This document shows, piece after piece, positions 44,412 through 55,054 of a stretch of DNA of 55,054 nt. Positions within the stretch are counted from its first letter, which is position 1. Each line of letters begins with the position of its first letter. The position numbers and the translations under genes are program-made. A model generated the notes under the pieces. The model ran no database searches and was not told the origin of the DNA. It saw only the letters and a list, made by a program, of their open reading frames with translations. This DNA is from Branchiostoma floridae (taxonomy: Eukaryota; Chordata; Leptocardii; Amphioxiformes; Branchiostomatidae): NCBI RefSeq assembly GCF_000003815.2, contig NC_049988.1:2632707-2687760 (forward strand), written 5' to 3'.

Positions 44412-45189
44412 GTCTTCCTGGTATTCATTCACAGAGACAATACATTATACAAACATGGTTGGCAACTAGACAAGTCACAAACACATCTAAAATCAATAAC
44501 ATATTTACAATATACATAATTTAAAAATTGACAATCCTGTCGCACAGTGCTTGTAACTACTGGTGGAAGTATTTGTGCAAACCATCCTTAAACACTCTCA
44601 GGGATTGTGTGGATTGCATGACAATTGGAAGGTTATTCCACACTCTGACAGCCCTGTACATGAAACACTTCATCAGTGCGTTAGTTCTAGGTTTCTCTAA
44701 CAGAAAAGATTGTTTAGCAGCAAAACGGGTTCTGTAACTATGCAAGTTGTTGACCGAACGCAGTTGCCTACTGATACAAATAGGTTCGTTTGTGAGTGTT
44801 ATCCTTTTAAATGTTGTCATGGTGTTTATTGACAATCTCGTGTGCACAGGTTTCCACTGAGGCTTCGACTGAAACAGACGAGTTGCCTTGTTCTGCATTC
44901 GTTGCAGAAGGTTTATGTTAGTTTTAGTTGTGCATGACCAAACTGGGCTGCAATAATCGATGTGTGATAGTACAAGGCATTCTATTACAATTTTTAACAA
45001 TGTTTGATCCAAAAGGTATGCGCATCTTTTGATCATCCCCAGTGATCTAGCCATTTTCTTAGATGTTAATTTTGTGTGAGTATTCCAGGTAAGGCACTCA
45101 TCTACTGTCGAACCAAGTAGTTTTACCTCTGAGACCTGTTCGATAACCTTACCATTTGCAGTTAATGTGAGTTTGGGTTTAGCAGACAT
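44384..45189 (-). mobile_element. LINE (non-LTR retrotransposon) C-terminal reverse transcriptase fragment
   Basis: The minus strand carries 210 uninterrupted codons (45189-44557) matching the C-terminus of LINE ORF2: VKLLGSTVDECLTWNTH, CLVLSHIDYCSPVWS, LLQRMQNKATRLF, VRVWNNLPIVMQS and a final FKDGLHKYFHQ. The catalytic reverse transcriptase domain is absent, so it is 5' truncated. About 150 bases of AT-rich 3' sequence follow, ending at a perfect palindrome at 44384-44411. The frame is intact, suggesting a fairly recent insertion. Confidence 0.85.
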
Positions 45190-46345
45190 TTTGGGCTTGC
45201 TCCCCAGTACTACCCCAGGAGATTATTTTTAATGTTTTCACAAACTAAAAGAAATTTATAACAACGCTTCCTTCAACTTAATTTTTTACATGAGTTGTAT
45301 CCTTTTTTCTTCAAAATTTTCAGATTATTCATTGGTACGGCACACACAGCCAGTTTCTTAAAATCGTCTTACCTTAAATAGAAGTTGACTAAGACGTTAT
45401 CATGCAGTTGTGAATGTACTATTTCTTGAGAGAATTCCGGGTAATCTTGAGTACTACTGACATCTTCTAATTGCGTAGTGAGTATTTTTGTGACTGACTT
45501 AGAAGAGGGGATGATTCGTTATAAGACGTGTTGTTAGTTTTAAAAATGTGGTCACTACCCCTTAGCCAATTATGGCAATGCAGTGCAGAAAACGTGTTTA
45601 ATTTACAATAACTGTTTGTTACTATAAACTCATTTGTATGAAATGAATAAAAAAGAACCACACTTTGTCATATCACTTTTTTATAACCCTTTTTCTGCAC
45701 CATTGGTAGGATACTTGAAAGAAGTGTCACTGACATCCCTGAATAGTTTCATCAGGTTGCAATTGGTATGTCATAACTGTCTGCCACCACTACGTCTGTC
45801 TCCTCTATCAATGAGAAAAAAAATTAGACTGTCTGTAACCTTGATTTATTCATTCATTTATTCATCTATTTATCTATCTATCGCCCAACTAGCCGAGGCT
45901 GTTACACAGGGCTGGTCTTTGCTCTGTCACCTTCCTACGAATTGTCTTGAGGAAGGTCACAGACGGTTACCGAAATGTCGATGAAAATAAAGATGTGGCT
46001 TTGTAAAAAGAGTCTTTTTATTGACTGTCACTGACACAATGCACTCTTATTGTCTAGTATATAGCGATTGAGACACAAAGACACGAGTCGCCTTGAACTC
46101 GCATTCAAGATCGGTTGTAAAATCGTTTTGCTATTCTTTTACTTTATTTAGTTTGATTTGTTATAGACAAGTCTGTAAACTCAAATCATAAGCTTTAGAA
46201 TCGGGCATGTGGACACTCGCCGCGTGTCATGCACGCCTCCTAGCGATTCATATTATTCTTGCAGCAATGAGTGATTTCTTCTGCAATAATGCCTTGAACT
46301 GCTAGGAGGCAATTTTGATCCATACGGTAGACTGCTACACAAGAG
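45190..46345. other. No gene; LINE- or Penelope-like 3' end candidate
   Basis: About 45885-46005 reads TCTTGAGGAAGGTCACAGACGG...CGAAATGTCGATGAAAATAAA, similar to conserved 3' segments of some retroelements. Class uncertain. Confidence 0.35.
46198..46335. repeat. Foldback repeat, copy 1
   Basis: Arms GCCTCCTAGCGATTCA / TGAACTGCTAGGAGGC. A second copy is at 47908-48035 (CATGTGGACA.T.GCCACGTGTCAT and TTTTTGATCCAT shared). Confidence 0.75.
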
Positions 46346-46807
46346 AAGGTCTCATTGATGAGTTTCTTCTTCCCATAGACTTCTATGTTATAATTCGTGG
46401 TTTAAATGGGCGCGTTCATAATAAAGCTACGTAAAATTTCAGCAGATTTTTCATTCTATGTCGAGCACATTTACCCTATATCGTGGGGAAAAACGTAAAC
46501 TATACGTAGGAACTTTTTTTAAAGCAATTACAAACGACGATTAGCCAATCCCCACAAAATAAACGCACTTTTTTGCTGCTAGCACCACTCAGAACCCACG
46601 ACTGTGTACATCCGACCTAGTGCGCGTCTGCGAAACTTTAGCTGCTAATTTCTTCAGTTACAAACAAGCTTTCACCAATCTAACTTTTGAGATCAGTTCC
46701 GCTGGCTGAAAGGGAATTTCTCACCGCTAAAAACATGCGCCCGTGCAGCCGTTTATTTTTTGGCTCGGATCTATTACCCACTCGGAGTAATACATCAATG
46801 AGACCTT
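46346..46807. mobile_element. 462-bp TIR element, copy 3
   Basis: AAGGTCTCATTGATG at the left and CATCAATGAGACCTT at the right, perfect 15-bp inverted ends. Several small deletions and substitutions relative to copies 1 and 2. Confidence 0.9.
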
Positions 46808-47351
46808 AGAGAATTGTATGGAAATCAGAATGTGTTTACGGAAAACATACGTGTTTGAGAAACTATAACACCTCTTTGTTTTCGCATAACAGATCGCTAT
46901 CAGAATGGTTTTATTTGTTTTTCTTTATTTGATTTAATTTGCAATAGGGACACGTGGAATTGTAGGCGTTGCAAAAGCATGTGGAGAATCATTATGTGTT
47001 GTTGAGAGTACCTCATATATCACAATCAATAAACTTTTGCAGCCATTAGTTCTATCTTGTGCAATATCATCTTCTAAATCATGCAATATATGGAGTGTCT
47101 TCAAGATAATTTTACGGAATTCATAAGGGTTTAATGGAATACATACGCATTTTACACAGCTCGTACGATCCATTACTAAAGATATAGGAAACATGCGGAA
47201 TTCATACGAGTGTTATCAAATAATCAGTTATTACTTGACGAGAATATTGTAAAAATATGTGGTAAAACTCGTATATTAGTAGTGGATCATATCAATTCCG
47301 TAAAGTTCATATGAATACTTAGGCACCTCTGTGATAGGAAACATGGTGAAT
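46808..47351. other. No gene seen
   Basis: AT-rich; several TACGGAATTCATA.GGG-like short repeats. No domain recognised in small frames. Confidence 0.45.
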
Positions 47352-47753
47352 AGGGGTGGGTACCGGTACACCGTACACGTACAAAACCGGTTTTTCTTAT
47401 TGGACCAGTCCGGAAAAACCGAACCTTAAAAAATTCGGTGAACCGGATGTTGGAACATTTGGGAGAGAAACAGATTATATTATCAAGCATTCAAAAGTTT
47501 TGGGGCTATAACCGGTCGAGGAAAATATCAAAGGCGAGGCAGAGTAGAGTCTAAAGTCATTTCTACCAACTTTCAAAAGGCAGTTAGCCTTGTAGGACTT
47601 TAAAACGCATGTAGGAGTCAAATACTCCACAAAACAGATTTCTTTGTTGTGTAATAGACTGAGTATCGTCCATTCAAAAGTTCTCACATACTGAATCAGG
47701 TTCATGTCCAAACCTGGACCTGATCCTCTGGATCTGAACTGGTACCCACCCCT
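47352..47753. mobile_element. 402-bp MITE with AGGGGTGGGTACCGGT ends
   Basis: Left end AGGGGTGGGTACCGGT, right end ACTGGTACCCACCCCT, one mismatch. No coding sequence; target duplication not clear. Confidence 0.75.
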
Positions 47754-47907
47754 AAATTGGTGAAAGCACAGGACAGGAAATCTCATTGTTATATTTCGTC
47801 CTCGACGTTGGCTGGTACGTTTCTTTGTTTACGCGTAAAAAATGGGTATTAAAGTTTTTAATGTTTGTTTTGCACAAACCTAGAAACTAATTGTAGGCTG
47901 TTTAAAT

Positions 47908-48035
47908 GTCGTTGGGACATGTGGACATTTGCCACGTGTCATTGAGGCCCCCTAGCAATTCATGTCGTCTTTGCAATCATTATTTATTTCATCTGCAATA
48001 ATAACATGGAATGTTAGGGGACGTTTTTGATCCAT
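47908..48035. repeat. Foldback repeat, copy 2
   Basis: Relative of 46198-46335 with the same order of blocks and similar arms (CCCCCTAGCAATTCAT / ATGTTAGGGGACG). Confidence 0.7.
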
Positions 48036-48339
48036 GTAATATACGTATCTAAGTATTCAAGAGAATTTGGCGAAGTTTATCAGATTTAACGAGATACATA
48101 CTTTTAAAACACATAGAGCCCAGAGGATTCCGTGGACTAATGCAAGAATGGAAGAATTCAATGATTCAGTGCCGTTGCAACGTTGGTTGCTTCGCTAATA
48201 TTGCTAGCTATGAAAAAGTGACAGATTTGTTTATATATTCCATGTTGACCTTTCATTGTCGTTTGCGTGATTCAAAATTACGCTCTGCGATCACTTAGAA
48301 TCCTCATTTATATAGAATTAATTACTTTCGAGAGAAGGT

Positions 48340-51300
48340 TATGTTTTCCGCTGTGTGTGTGTGTGTTTGTATATGTGTGTATGTTTGTTGTATGTTTGTA
48401 TGTATTAGTGTGTGTGCATGTGTGTGTGACTGTAGTTGACCAGTAGAACTCCAGAATGCCTGGATAAAAAAAAGTTTAAGTTTGCCCATGCATCTGCAGA
48501 CGCGTAGGGTGGCGCCCATCCCCACTCTGAAGCCCTTGGGCCACACATGTGCAAGTCACTACAGCAGGGGGCTGGTCCGCTGGTAGTGATGTGTGTTTAA
48601 CTTCCATACTCTTTCTCATTAGTGCTGAGTGCCTGGATGGATTGTCTTAATACATAATTCGTATGTGGGTAGGTCTTGATGAGACCTTGGAACGATTACA
48701 TTAAGGGCACCTTAGCGGCTTCCTATGGTACTACAGTGGAACTTTCGGGTTTATTATCTCGATTTCTGGATGCATGTTCGGTGGGGATCTTTCAGCGGTA
48801 GATAGCTCTTGCGAAGAAGGGATGAACGGATCGTCATGCTTTTCTGTATCCGGACAGTTAAAGGATGCTTGATATAATTTCATTATTATTCAACTGGTAA
48901 TCTAATTTGCATAATTAATGAGGAAATTGACGTACTACATATTTTAAGCCTATGTCAGACCGGTGTTTTAGTACTGTGTTCCGATATGGCAACCAGGACT
49001 GACCGCTACTCAGACTGTAAGGCTGGGGAGAGTTTAAAAGAGCTAGGGCGCTTCCAATTCTTGAGGCTCGGTACACGGACTACCCGATAAAAATAAAAAT
49101 AAAAAGCTACATAATACAGGGCTAGAGACACTTCATAAAGCCGTATAGGCTTGTGCGTAAAGTTTGTCAAAACTCACGACCAACTAAGACCTACTCGTAT
49201 CACGTGTAAAACAAAAAGACTACATACAGAGACTCGCCTGTTCCCTACCTGACACTTACTAAATGATTTGATTACATATGATACAAGTCCTTATTTTAGC
49301 GCTCAGTATTATCTTATCATATTCCGCAAGTAATCGTATCCTTTATATCTTCGTCGACAATGTACGATATTGTTAGGCTAATTGTGGATCTTAATAAAGT
49401 CAAAGTCAAAGGGAATTAGTTGGCGCTTCGTTATGCTCACCTGCTTCCAGTCTGAGCGTGTTGGATCTCAACTGACCAGGCAGTGGGGGCCCCTAGCTGT
49501 TGTAATAATTACTACAGGTCCATAGTGCTTGGCAATGCACAAACGACCATCTATCCATCTACGAGAGGAGAGCTACAGTCGGGTTTGCATGAGGCAAGTG
49601 TGCCTAGAAACGTGCCCCGTTAAGGAACACCTTTTGGCCAACGAGGTGCAGCGTAAGATCCCATTTTAAGACATTACAAAAAGACTGACACATTAAGAGG
49701 AAAAGAGCAATGGATTCTAAGGGTAAGGGTAAAAGGAATACTCTAGAAGCCGCTTAATTGCACGGCTTATTTGCCAGTGACTTTGGTGCAATTATCCGGC
49801 TGGTGCAATAATGCGAACAGAAGTGTGCGTTAATCCAATGTGCAATTAACTGGCTTTCACTGTACTCTCAAAGCGTGAATTTGAAGGCTACGAGTATAGC
49901 TGACGTAACCGTTACAAAAGACGCACCAGTCACAGTACTGCATGAACATCCTAGGTGGCGCTGTGAACCAATCTTACTTTTGATTTGTAAAGACGTTCAA
50001 ACCTTACCCAATGAAATTCAACATCGATGTTTTCCTTATTCAGCATATGCTGTTTCTGACACGGTTAGTTTGAAAATAATAAATTTGCATTTGGATCATA
50101 ATCATTTACTTATGGTCATGGTATGTTTACTTCTGTGTGGCTGCAATTGTTATAGATTCATTGATTTTCAATAGATTTACGTGTCCTTTACATGGAACTG
50201 ACTTTGTCAGAATAAAAAGTAGTCTTTTTACAAACGTTCGACAAAAGAGTACAGGAGAGAAATTCCCTTAAGCTTGGTAAGTTTTTCCATTTCAAAGTTT
50301 GAAAAGCCGTTTTGTGTTATTCTTATAGAGATGCCATGGTCTTTATGTTTGGTAGCAATCGACATCATTTCCAATAAAGCCGTGTTTATTACATGGCACA
50401 ACCGCTTGAGAATTAATCGTTTCGATACAGATACTAAGAACTGCAAAGTTCGACCACTTCAGCACTGGTATTCCATTGCTGACAGAGGAGACCGTTACTT
50501 TTGTATATTTGCTGCAAAGTAAAAAAGATTTATTTATCAATAGACCTGATAGAATAAAAAATCTTCTGTTGTTCATGATTTCATAATGAATAAAACTTTT
50601 TTCTTTGCCAAACTTTCATTTATCGCACGCCTCCATGAGTTTTTGGGTTCTCAAAGCAAGTCATCTATATAACCAAATCAACGTGGCCTAAGAAAATATT
50701 AATATAGCGAAAGATAGGATATAATTTGGGCAGAGACATTTAATGGAAACACATCGTGTTAAGTAGAAGCTAGCTTTCAAAAATATGACACTTAATAAGA
50801 ACATTTCATGGAGGAGTTTGAACTGTTGCTATTGTTCACCAAGTTTCTTTTGGGCCACACCAGGTAACTTTTATGGATCACATCCTTTTATGTCTGCAAA
50901 AATTGTGAGATAGGGCGAAAAAAAACAAGATGCATATGGCTGCATTTTCAAAATACCATAAACTTTGAAAAAAGAATCTAAGCGACAAAACATGGTATCA
51001 CAGCCGACAATACATTGTATTGACAGTAGTGTGGTAGACTGGCATCACAAAGTTGGTAACTACGTATACATTCATGGCTTCCATATTGGTGCCACTAAAA
51101 TTATCCAACTAGTTTCACTTCAAGAATTACAGTCATGGCTACCACGCTAGTGTCACTTCTGGTAAAATCATTCGGCTGCAACACATTTGCTCAATTTGGT
51201 AACTTTTCGTCATGTTGACCATCTCCAAATAAGACAAAATTTCTTGTTTGCTGAAATTGGCCAAAAAATTGATAAGTGCAAAAGTCATCCATAAAATTTA

Positions 51301-51890
51301 CTAGCTGTGGCTTTACTAAATGTTACAGTATTGCCTCATTCGTACCTCCTATTTCTCCCTTGTCTTTATCATAATGATAACTAAATAATGAAGCACACAA
51401 TAAAGACAATCACAGAGCCAAGTGACTTTATCACTGTACCAGTGACTTTATTCCCTTGAAACATAATTCAGTATAAATATTCGTATCACATCGTCAGCTC
51501 ACATTTCACTCCGCACAGATCTGTACAATTCTGCCAATGTGGCTAGGTGTAACACATACCCCATATTATGTGGCAAAGGTCATATCAATGCCATCATTCT
51601 TGACTATAGCATTTAAACTCCTCCTTATCGTACTGATTGTGGGGTCTGGGAAAAAATACAGAACAAAAGCAAAAAACTGTACAATGTATGCCACCTTTAC
51701 ACCTAGGATATGACAACAGAAAGCATAGATATCTACTATGTGAATGGACAGCAAAACTGTCATATAATATCAAAATACAAGTAGCAGCTGTAATTGTTAT
51801 ATCATTATCGAGGCATGGTTATTCGGCATTCACTTTATGATCATATAGTTTGTATCACATTGATTTTCTTCTAACTCTATCTCCTTTGCA
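48340..51890. other. No gene; simple and dispersed repeats
   Basis: A GT-rich microsatellite at about 48350-48430; 48660-48950 resembles the 30491-31575 repeat; 48960-49413 ends GGATCTTAATAAAGTCAAAGTCAAAG, a LINE-like 3' tail. 49420-51890 has only small frames with no domain. Confidence 0.5.
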
Positions 51891-53090
51891 TCAGGTAACA
51901 TGTCTTTCCACACAGGTGTTGAACTCATGAACTGGAAACGTAGCGACTTAGTAACTTGGCATTCACTGTATAATCATATAGTTTGTATCACAACATTTTT
52001 AAACTATATCTCCTTCGCATCAGGTAACATGTCTTTCCACACAGGTGTTGAACTCATGAACTGGAAACTTAGTAACATAGCATTCACTGTATAGTCATAT
52101 AGTTTGTATCACAACATTTTTTCAACTATATCTCCTTCACATCAGGTAACCTGTCTTTCCACACAGGTGTTGAACACATGAACTGGAAACGTAGTAACTT
52201 AGTAACATAGCATTCACTGTATAATCATATAGTTTGTATCACAACATTTTTAAACTATATCTCCTTCGCATCAGGTAACATGTCTTTCCACACAGGTGTT
52301 GAACTCATGAACTGGAAACTTAGTAACATAGCATTCACTGTATAGTCATATAGTTTGTATCACAACATTTTTTCAACTATATCTCCTTCACATCAGGTAA
52401 CCTGTCTTTCCACACAGGTGTTGAACACATGAACTGGAAACGTAGTAACTTAGTAACATAGCATTCACTGTATAATCATATAGTTTGTATCACAATATTT
52501 TTTCAACTATATCTCCTTTGCATCAGGTAACATGTCTTTCCACACAGGTGTTGAACTCATAAACTGGAAACTTATTAACTTATTAACTTAGCATTCACTG
52601 TATAATCATATAGTTTGTATCACAACATTTTTTCAACTATATCTCCTTCGCATCAGCTAACATTTCTTTCCACACAGGTGTTGAACTCATAAACTGGAAA
52701 CTTATTAACTTATTAACTTAGCATTCACTGTATAATCATATAGTTTGTATCACAACATTTTTTTAACTATATCTCCTTTGCATCAGGTAACATGTCTTTC
52801 CACACAGGTGTTGAACTCATAAACTGGAAACTTATTAACTTAGCATTCACTGTATAATCATATAGTTTGTAACATTTTTTCAACTATATCTCCTTCGCAT
52901 CAGGTAACATGTCTTTCCACACAGGTGTTGAACTCATGAACTGGAAACTTAGTAACTTTGCATTCACTGTATAATCATATAGTTTACATGTATATCACAA
53001 CATTTTTAAACTATATCTCCTTTGCATCAGGTAACATGTCTTTCCACACAGGTGTTGAACTCATAAACTGGAAACTTAGTAACTTTGTAG
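51850..53090 (+). repeat. Tandem array, 117-130-bp unit, ten copies
   Basis: TGTCTTTCCACACAGGTGTTGAAC (or close variants) occurs at 51901, 52030, 52152, 52281, 52403, 52533, 52663, 52793, 52910 and 53037. Each unit also has CATTCACTGTATAATCATAT and a T-rich CAACTATATCTCCTT block. Copies 2-3 and 4-5 are near-identical pairs, giving a 251-bp dimer. Frames are not conserved. Confidence 0.95.
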
Positions 53091-53199
53091 CAGAAATGTA
53101 CCTGATATATATATATGTACTTTTCTCTATTCAAAATAGGTACAAATGTGGTATGATACTATACAATGGGCTTCATCATTTACTACTATAAAACTTGTA

Positions 53200-53779
53200 C
53201 AAGACTAGTGCAGAAACAGTTTACTTTTAATAAGTTTTTATTTCTCTTTTTGTGGTATTGCGTACAATTTCTGCAATACTTAGAAGAACAGGCAAATATG
53301 CATATGTGAAAAAATATGAATATGTTGTGAAAATGATAAAAACATTGAGCAGTTTTTTATAATTCCTTTTAATTGACAAACCCAGAGACAATAGACTGTG
53401 CACATGTGCCTCAGATGCATGTATGATACAAAAAACATGCATGAAGAAAAAAAATGGTCACAGACAATAATTTAACATATACAGGTGTATCTGGTCCCTC
53501 TAATATAATAAAGATACAAAATGAACCATTAGCATTCTATGAATCAGTTATTAATTTAAAAACACAAATATTAAACTGGAGGACTTTTTTAATAGAAATA
53601 TTACAAGAATGATACTCCTCTCTTGGGCAAAATGATATCTAATTTGGAAATTCTTTGTTCATCAATGTCAAATGTCTTGCCACTTCATCATACTGATGAA
53701 TATAATTTTTATGGCACTACATTTTGTAGAGTCAGATTAGTTTGGATAAAATTGAAGCAAAAGGTTGCTATTGAGCTTT
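53200..53779. other. No gene seen
   Basis: AT-rich spacer between two tandem arrays. Confidence 0.5.
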
Positions 53780-54165
53780 TGACCCTAAAATGTACCATGT
53801 ACCATTCTTGACCCTAAAATGTACCATTTTTGACCCTAACATGTACCATTTTTGACCCTAACATGTACCATTTTTGACCCTAACACGTACCACTTTTGAC
53901 CCTAACATGTACCATTTTTGACCCTAACACGTACCATTTTTGACCCTAACATGTACCATTTTTGACCCTAACATGTACCATTTTTGACCCTAACATGTAC
54001 CATTTTTGACCCTAACATGTACCATTTTTGACCCTAACATGTACCATTTTTGACCCTAACATGTACCATTTTTGACCCTAACATGTACCATTTTTGACCC
54101 TAACATGTACCATTTTTGACCCTAACATGTACCATTTTTGACCCTAACATGTACCATTTTTAAAC
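53780..54165 (+). repeat. 23-bp satellite, about 16 copies
   Basis: The unit TTTTTGACCCTAACATGTAC plus CAT repeats every 23 bp. The first copies are shorter or have CCCTAAAATG; two units have CACGTAC instead of CATGTAC. Each unit contains CCCTAA and nearly all contain the palindrome ACATGT. Confidence 0.97.
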
Positions 54166-54895
54166 ATTTGAAAAAATGCCCCCATTTTCATCAGGAACTG
54201 CTCTAATACAAGCAAAGTTCACTCAATCTTTCATTTCTGCTCGTAAGAATTAGATTATGAAAAAAAATCTAGTGAAAGTTTTTTCTTTATATAATCTTAG
54301 ACTACAGAAACCCACCAAACACAGATGGTGTACTATTGGGGCCATCAGGTGCATTTTTGTTGCAGAAGATTATTAATTAATACCCGGAGGAAGCCAGCAC
54401 TGGTATATCATATTCCATTTTGCTAGCAGTGATGAAACAACCAGAGTCTGTTATATAGTTACAACATGTCACAACTAGAAGCGAATTTGAATCGGATTGC
54501 GAAAAGTAGGTCCGAGGTTGTGTTTAATACTAATACGGTCTAGCTGTGCTACATCCGAACACTCCATCCACCTAGCCTGAACAGCACAATCAAGTCAGAA
54601 TTGTAGAAAAGTTTGGAAACAGTTTATTGAAGACAATGCCTCTGAAATAGTTACTACCAAGGAATCAATGAGAAACTAAGGGTGATGTCGAAACACCACT
54701 TTAGGTTATACGCCACTGACAAAATTGTAATTCATTGTCACACAAAATGGTTGTCGTGGGCCAAACCCCTGACACAGAGATCGGAGGGGCCGGTTACATA
54801 CCAGGTAACCAGAGTGACTCAAAATCAAACATTCTGGGGGTGGGAGATCCTCAGGCATGATTCTCACTTTCACAGACAATAGGTATACTATAGAT
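54166..54895. other. No gene seen
   Basis: Small frames only, no recognised domain or splice context. Confidence 0.45.
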
Positions 54896-54899
54896 ATAC

Positions 54900-55054
54900 T
54901 CCCAATGGAGGGAGGGAGGGGGGGGGTCGAGAAACTCAGGCATGACTTGGGAGGGGTGGGGGGTTGGACATCCTAATTTCTGCTATGTTACTCCAGATGG
55001 AAGGGAGGGAGGGGGTTGGGGGGTTGAACATCCCTAATTTCTGCTATGTTACTC
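54900..55054 (+). repeat. G-rich tandem repeat cut by the window edge
   Basis: Two ~60-bp units share GGGGGGTTGRACATCC.TAATTTCTGCTATG; each has GGGAGGGAGGGGG-type runs that could form a G-quadruplex. Confidence 0.85.

Overview
The window looks like genomic DNA from an invertebrate chordate, most likely amphioxus (Branchiostoma). It has many short exons with GT-AG introns and secreted or membrane proteins assembled from C-type lectin, pentraxin, sushi, fibronectin type II and hevein-like chitin-binding-like modules. It also has dense MITE and foldback repeats, decayed LINE fragments and long tandem arrays. The species call is inference; no marker gene fixes it. Nothing suggests bacterial or viral origin.

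Layout. 1-2264: no firm gene, but a decayed acidic repeat and a hexanucleotide repeat. 2265-7750 (+): gene A, at least nine exons with consistent phase, lacking only its first exon(s). It encodes a Cys-rich N-terminus, a helical/coiled-coil region with a hydrophobic segment, a C-type lectin domain, a hevein-like domain and a pentraxin domain. 7751-20816: repeat-rich DNA with a ~190-bp tandem array carrying a nested TA-flanked MITE, an 880-bp relative of that MITE, foldback elements, and two nearly identical 460-480-bp TIR elements. 20817-24839 (+): gene C, a complete six-exon EgtD-like (Methyltransf_33) SAM-dependent methyltransferase of 348 residues. A partial copy of its last exon lies just downstream, abutting a broken LINE reverse transcriptase (about 24930-25835). 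26319-27810: about 17 units of an 89-bp satellite, nearly every unit with a TGACGTCA box.

40265-29018 (-): gene D, complete in eight exons, a predicted 443-residue type II membrane protein with three sushi domains, a hevein-like domain and a C-terminal fibronectin type II domain. 42996-42250 (-): gene E, transmembrane segment plus a long acidic tail with a duplicated tyrosine motif; its ectodomain is not found. 44384-45189 (-): LINE fragment. 45190-55054: no supported gene; MITEs, foldbacks, a 10-copy ~125-bp array with dimeric higher-order structure, a 23-bp satellite and a G-rich repeat running off the edge.

Genes A and D point towards each other with gene C between them. They share a closely similar hevein-like exon of almost the same length and the same 1-1 phase, which suggests local exon shuffling. 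Their domains fit extracellular recognition of glycans or microbes, but this is inferred from domain families only. No functional link between gene C and its neighbours is visible.
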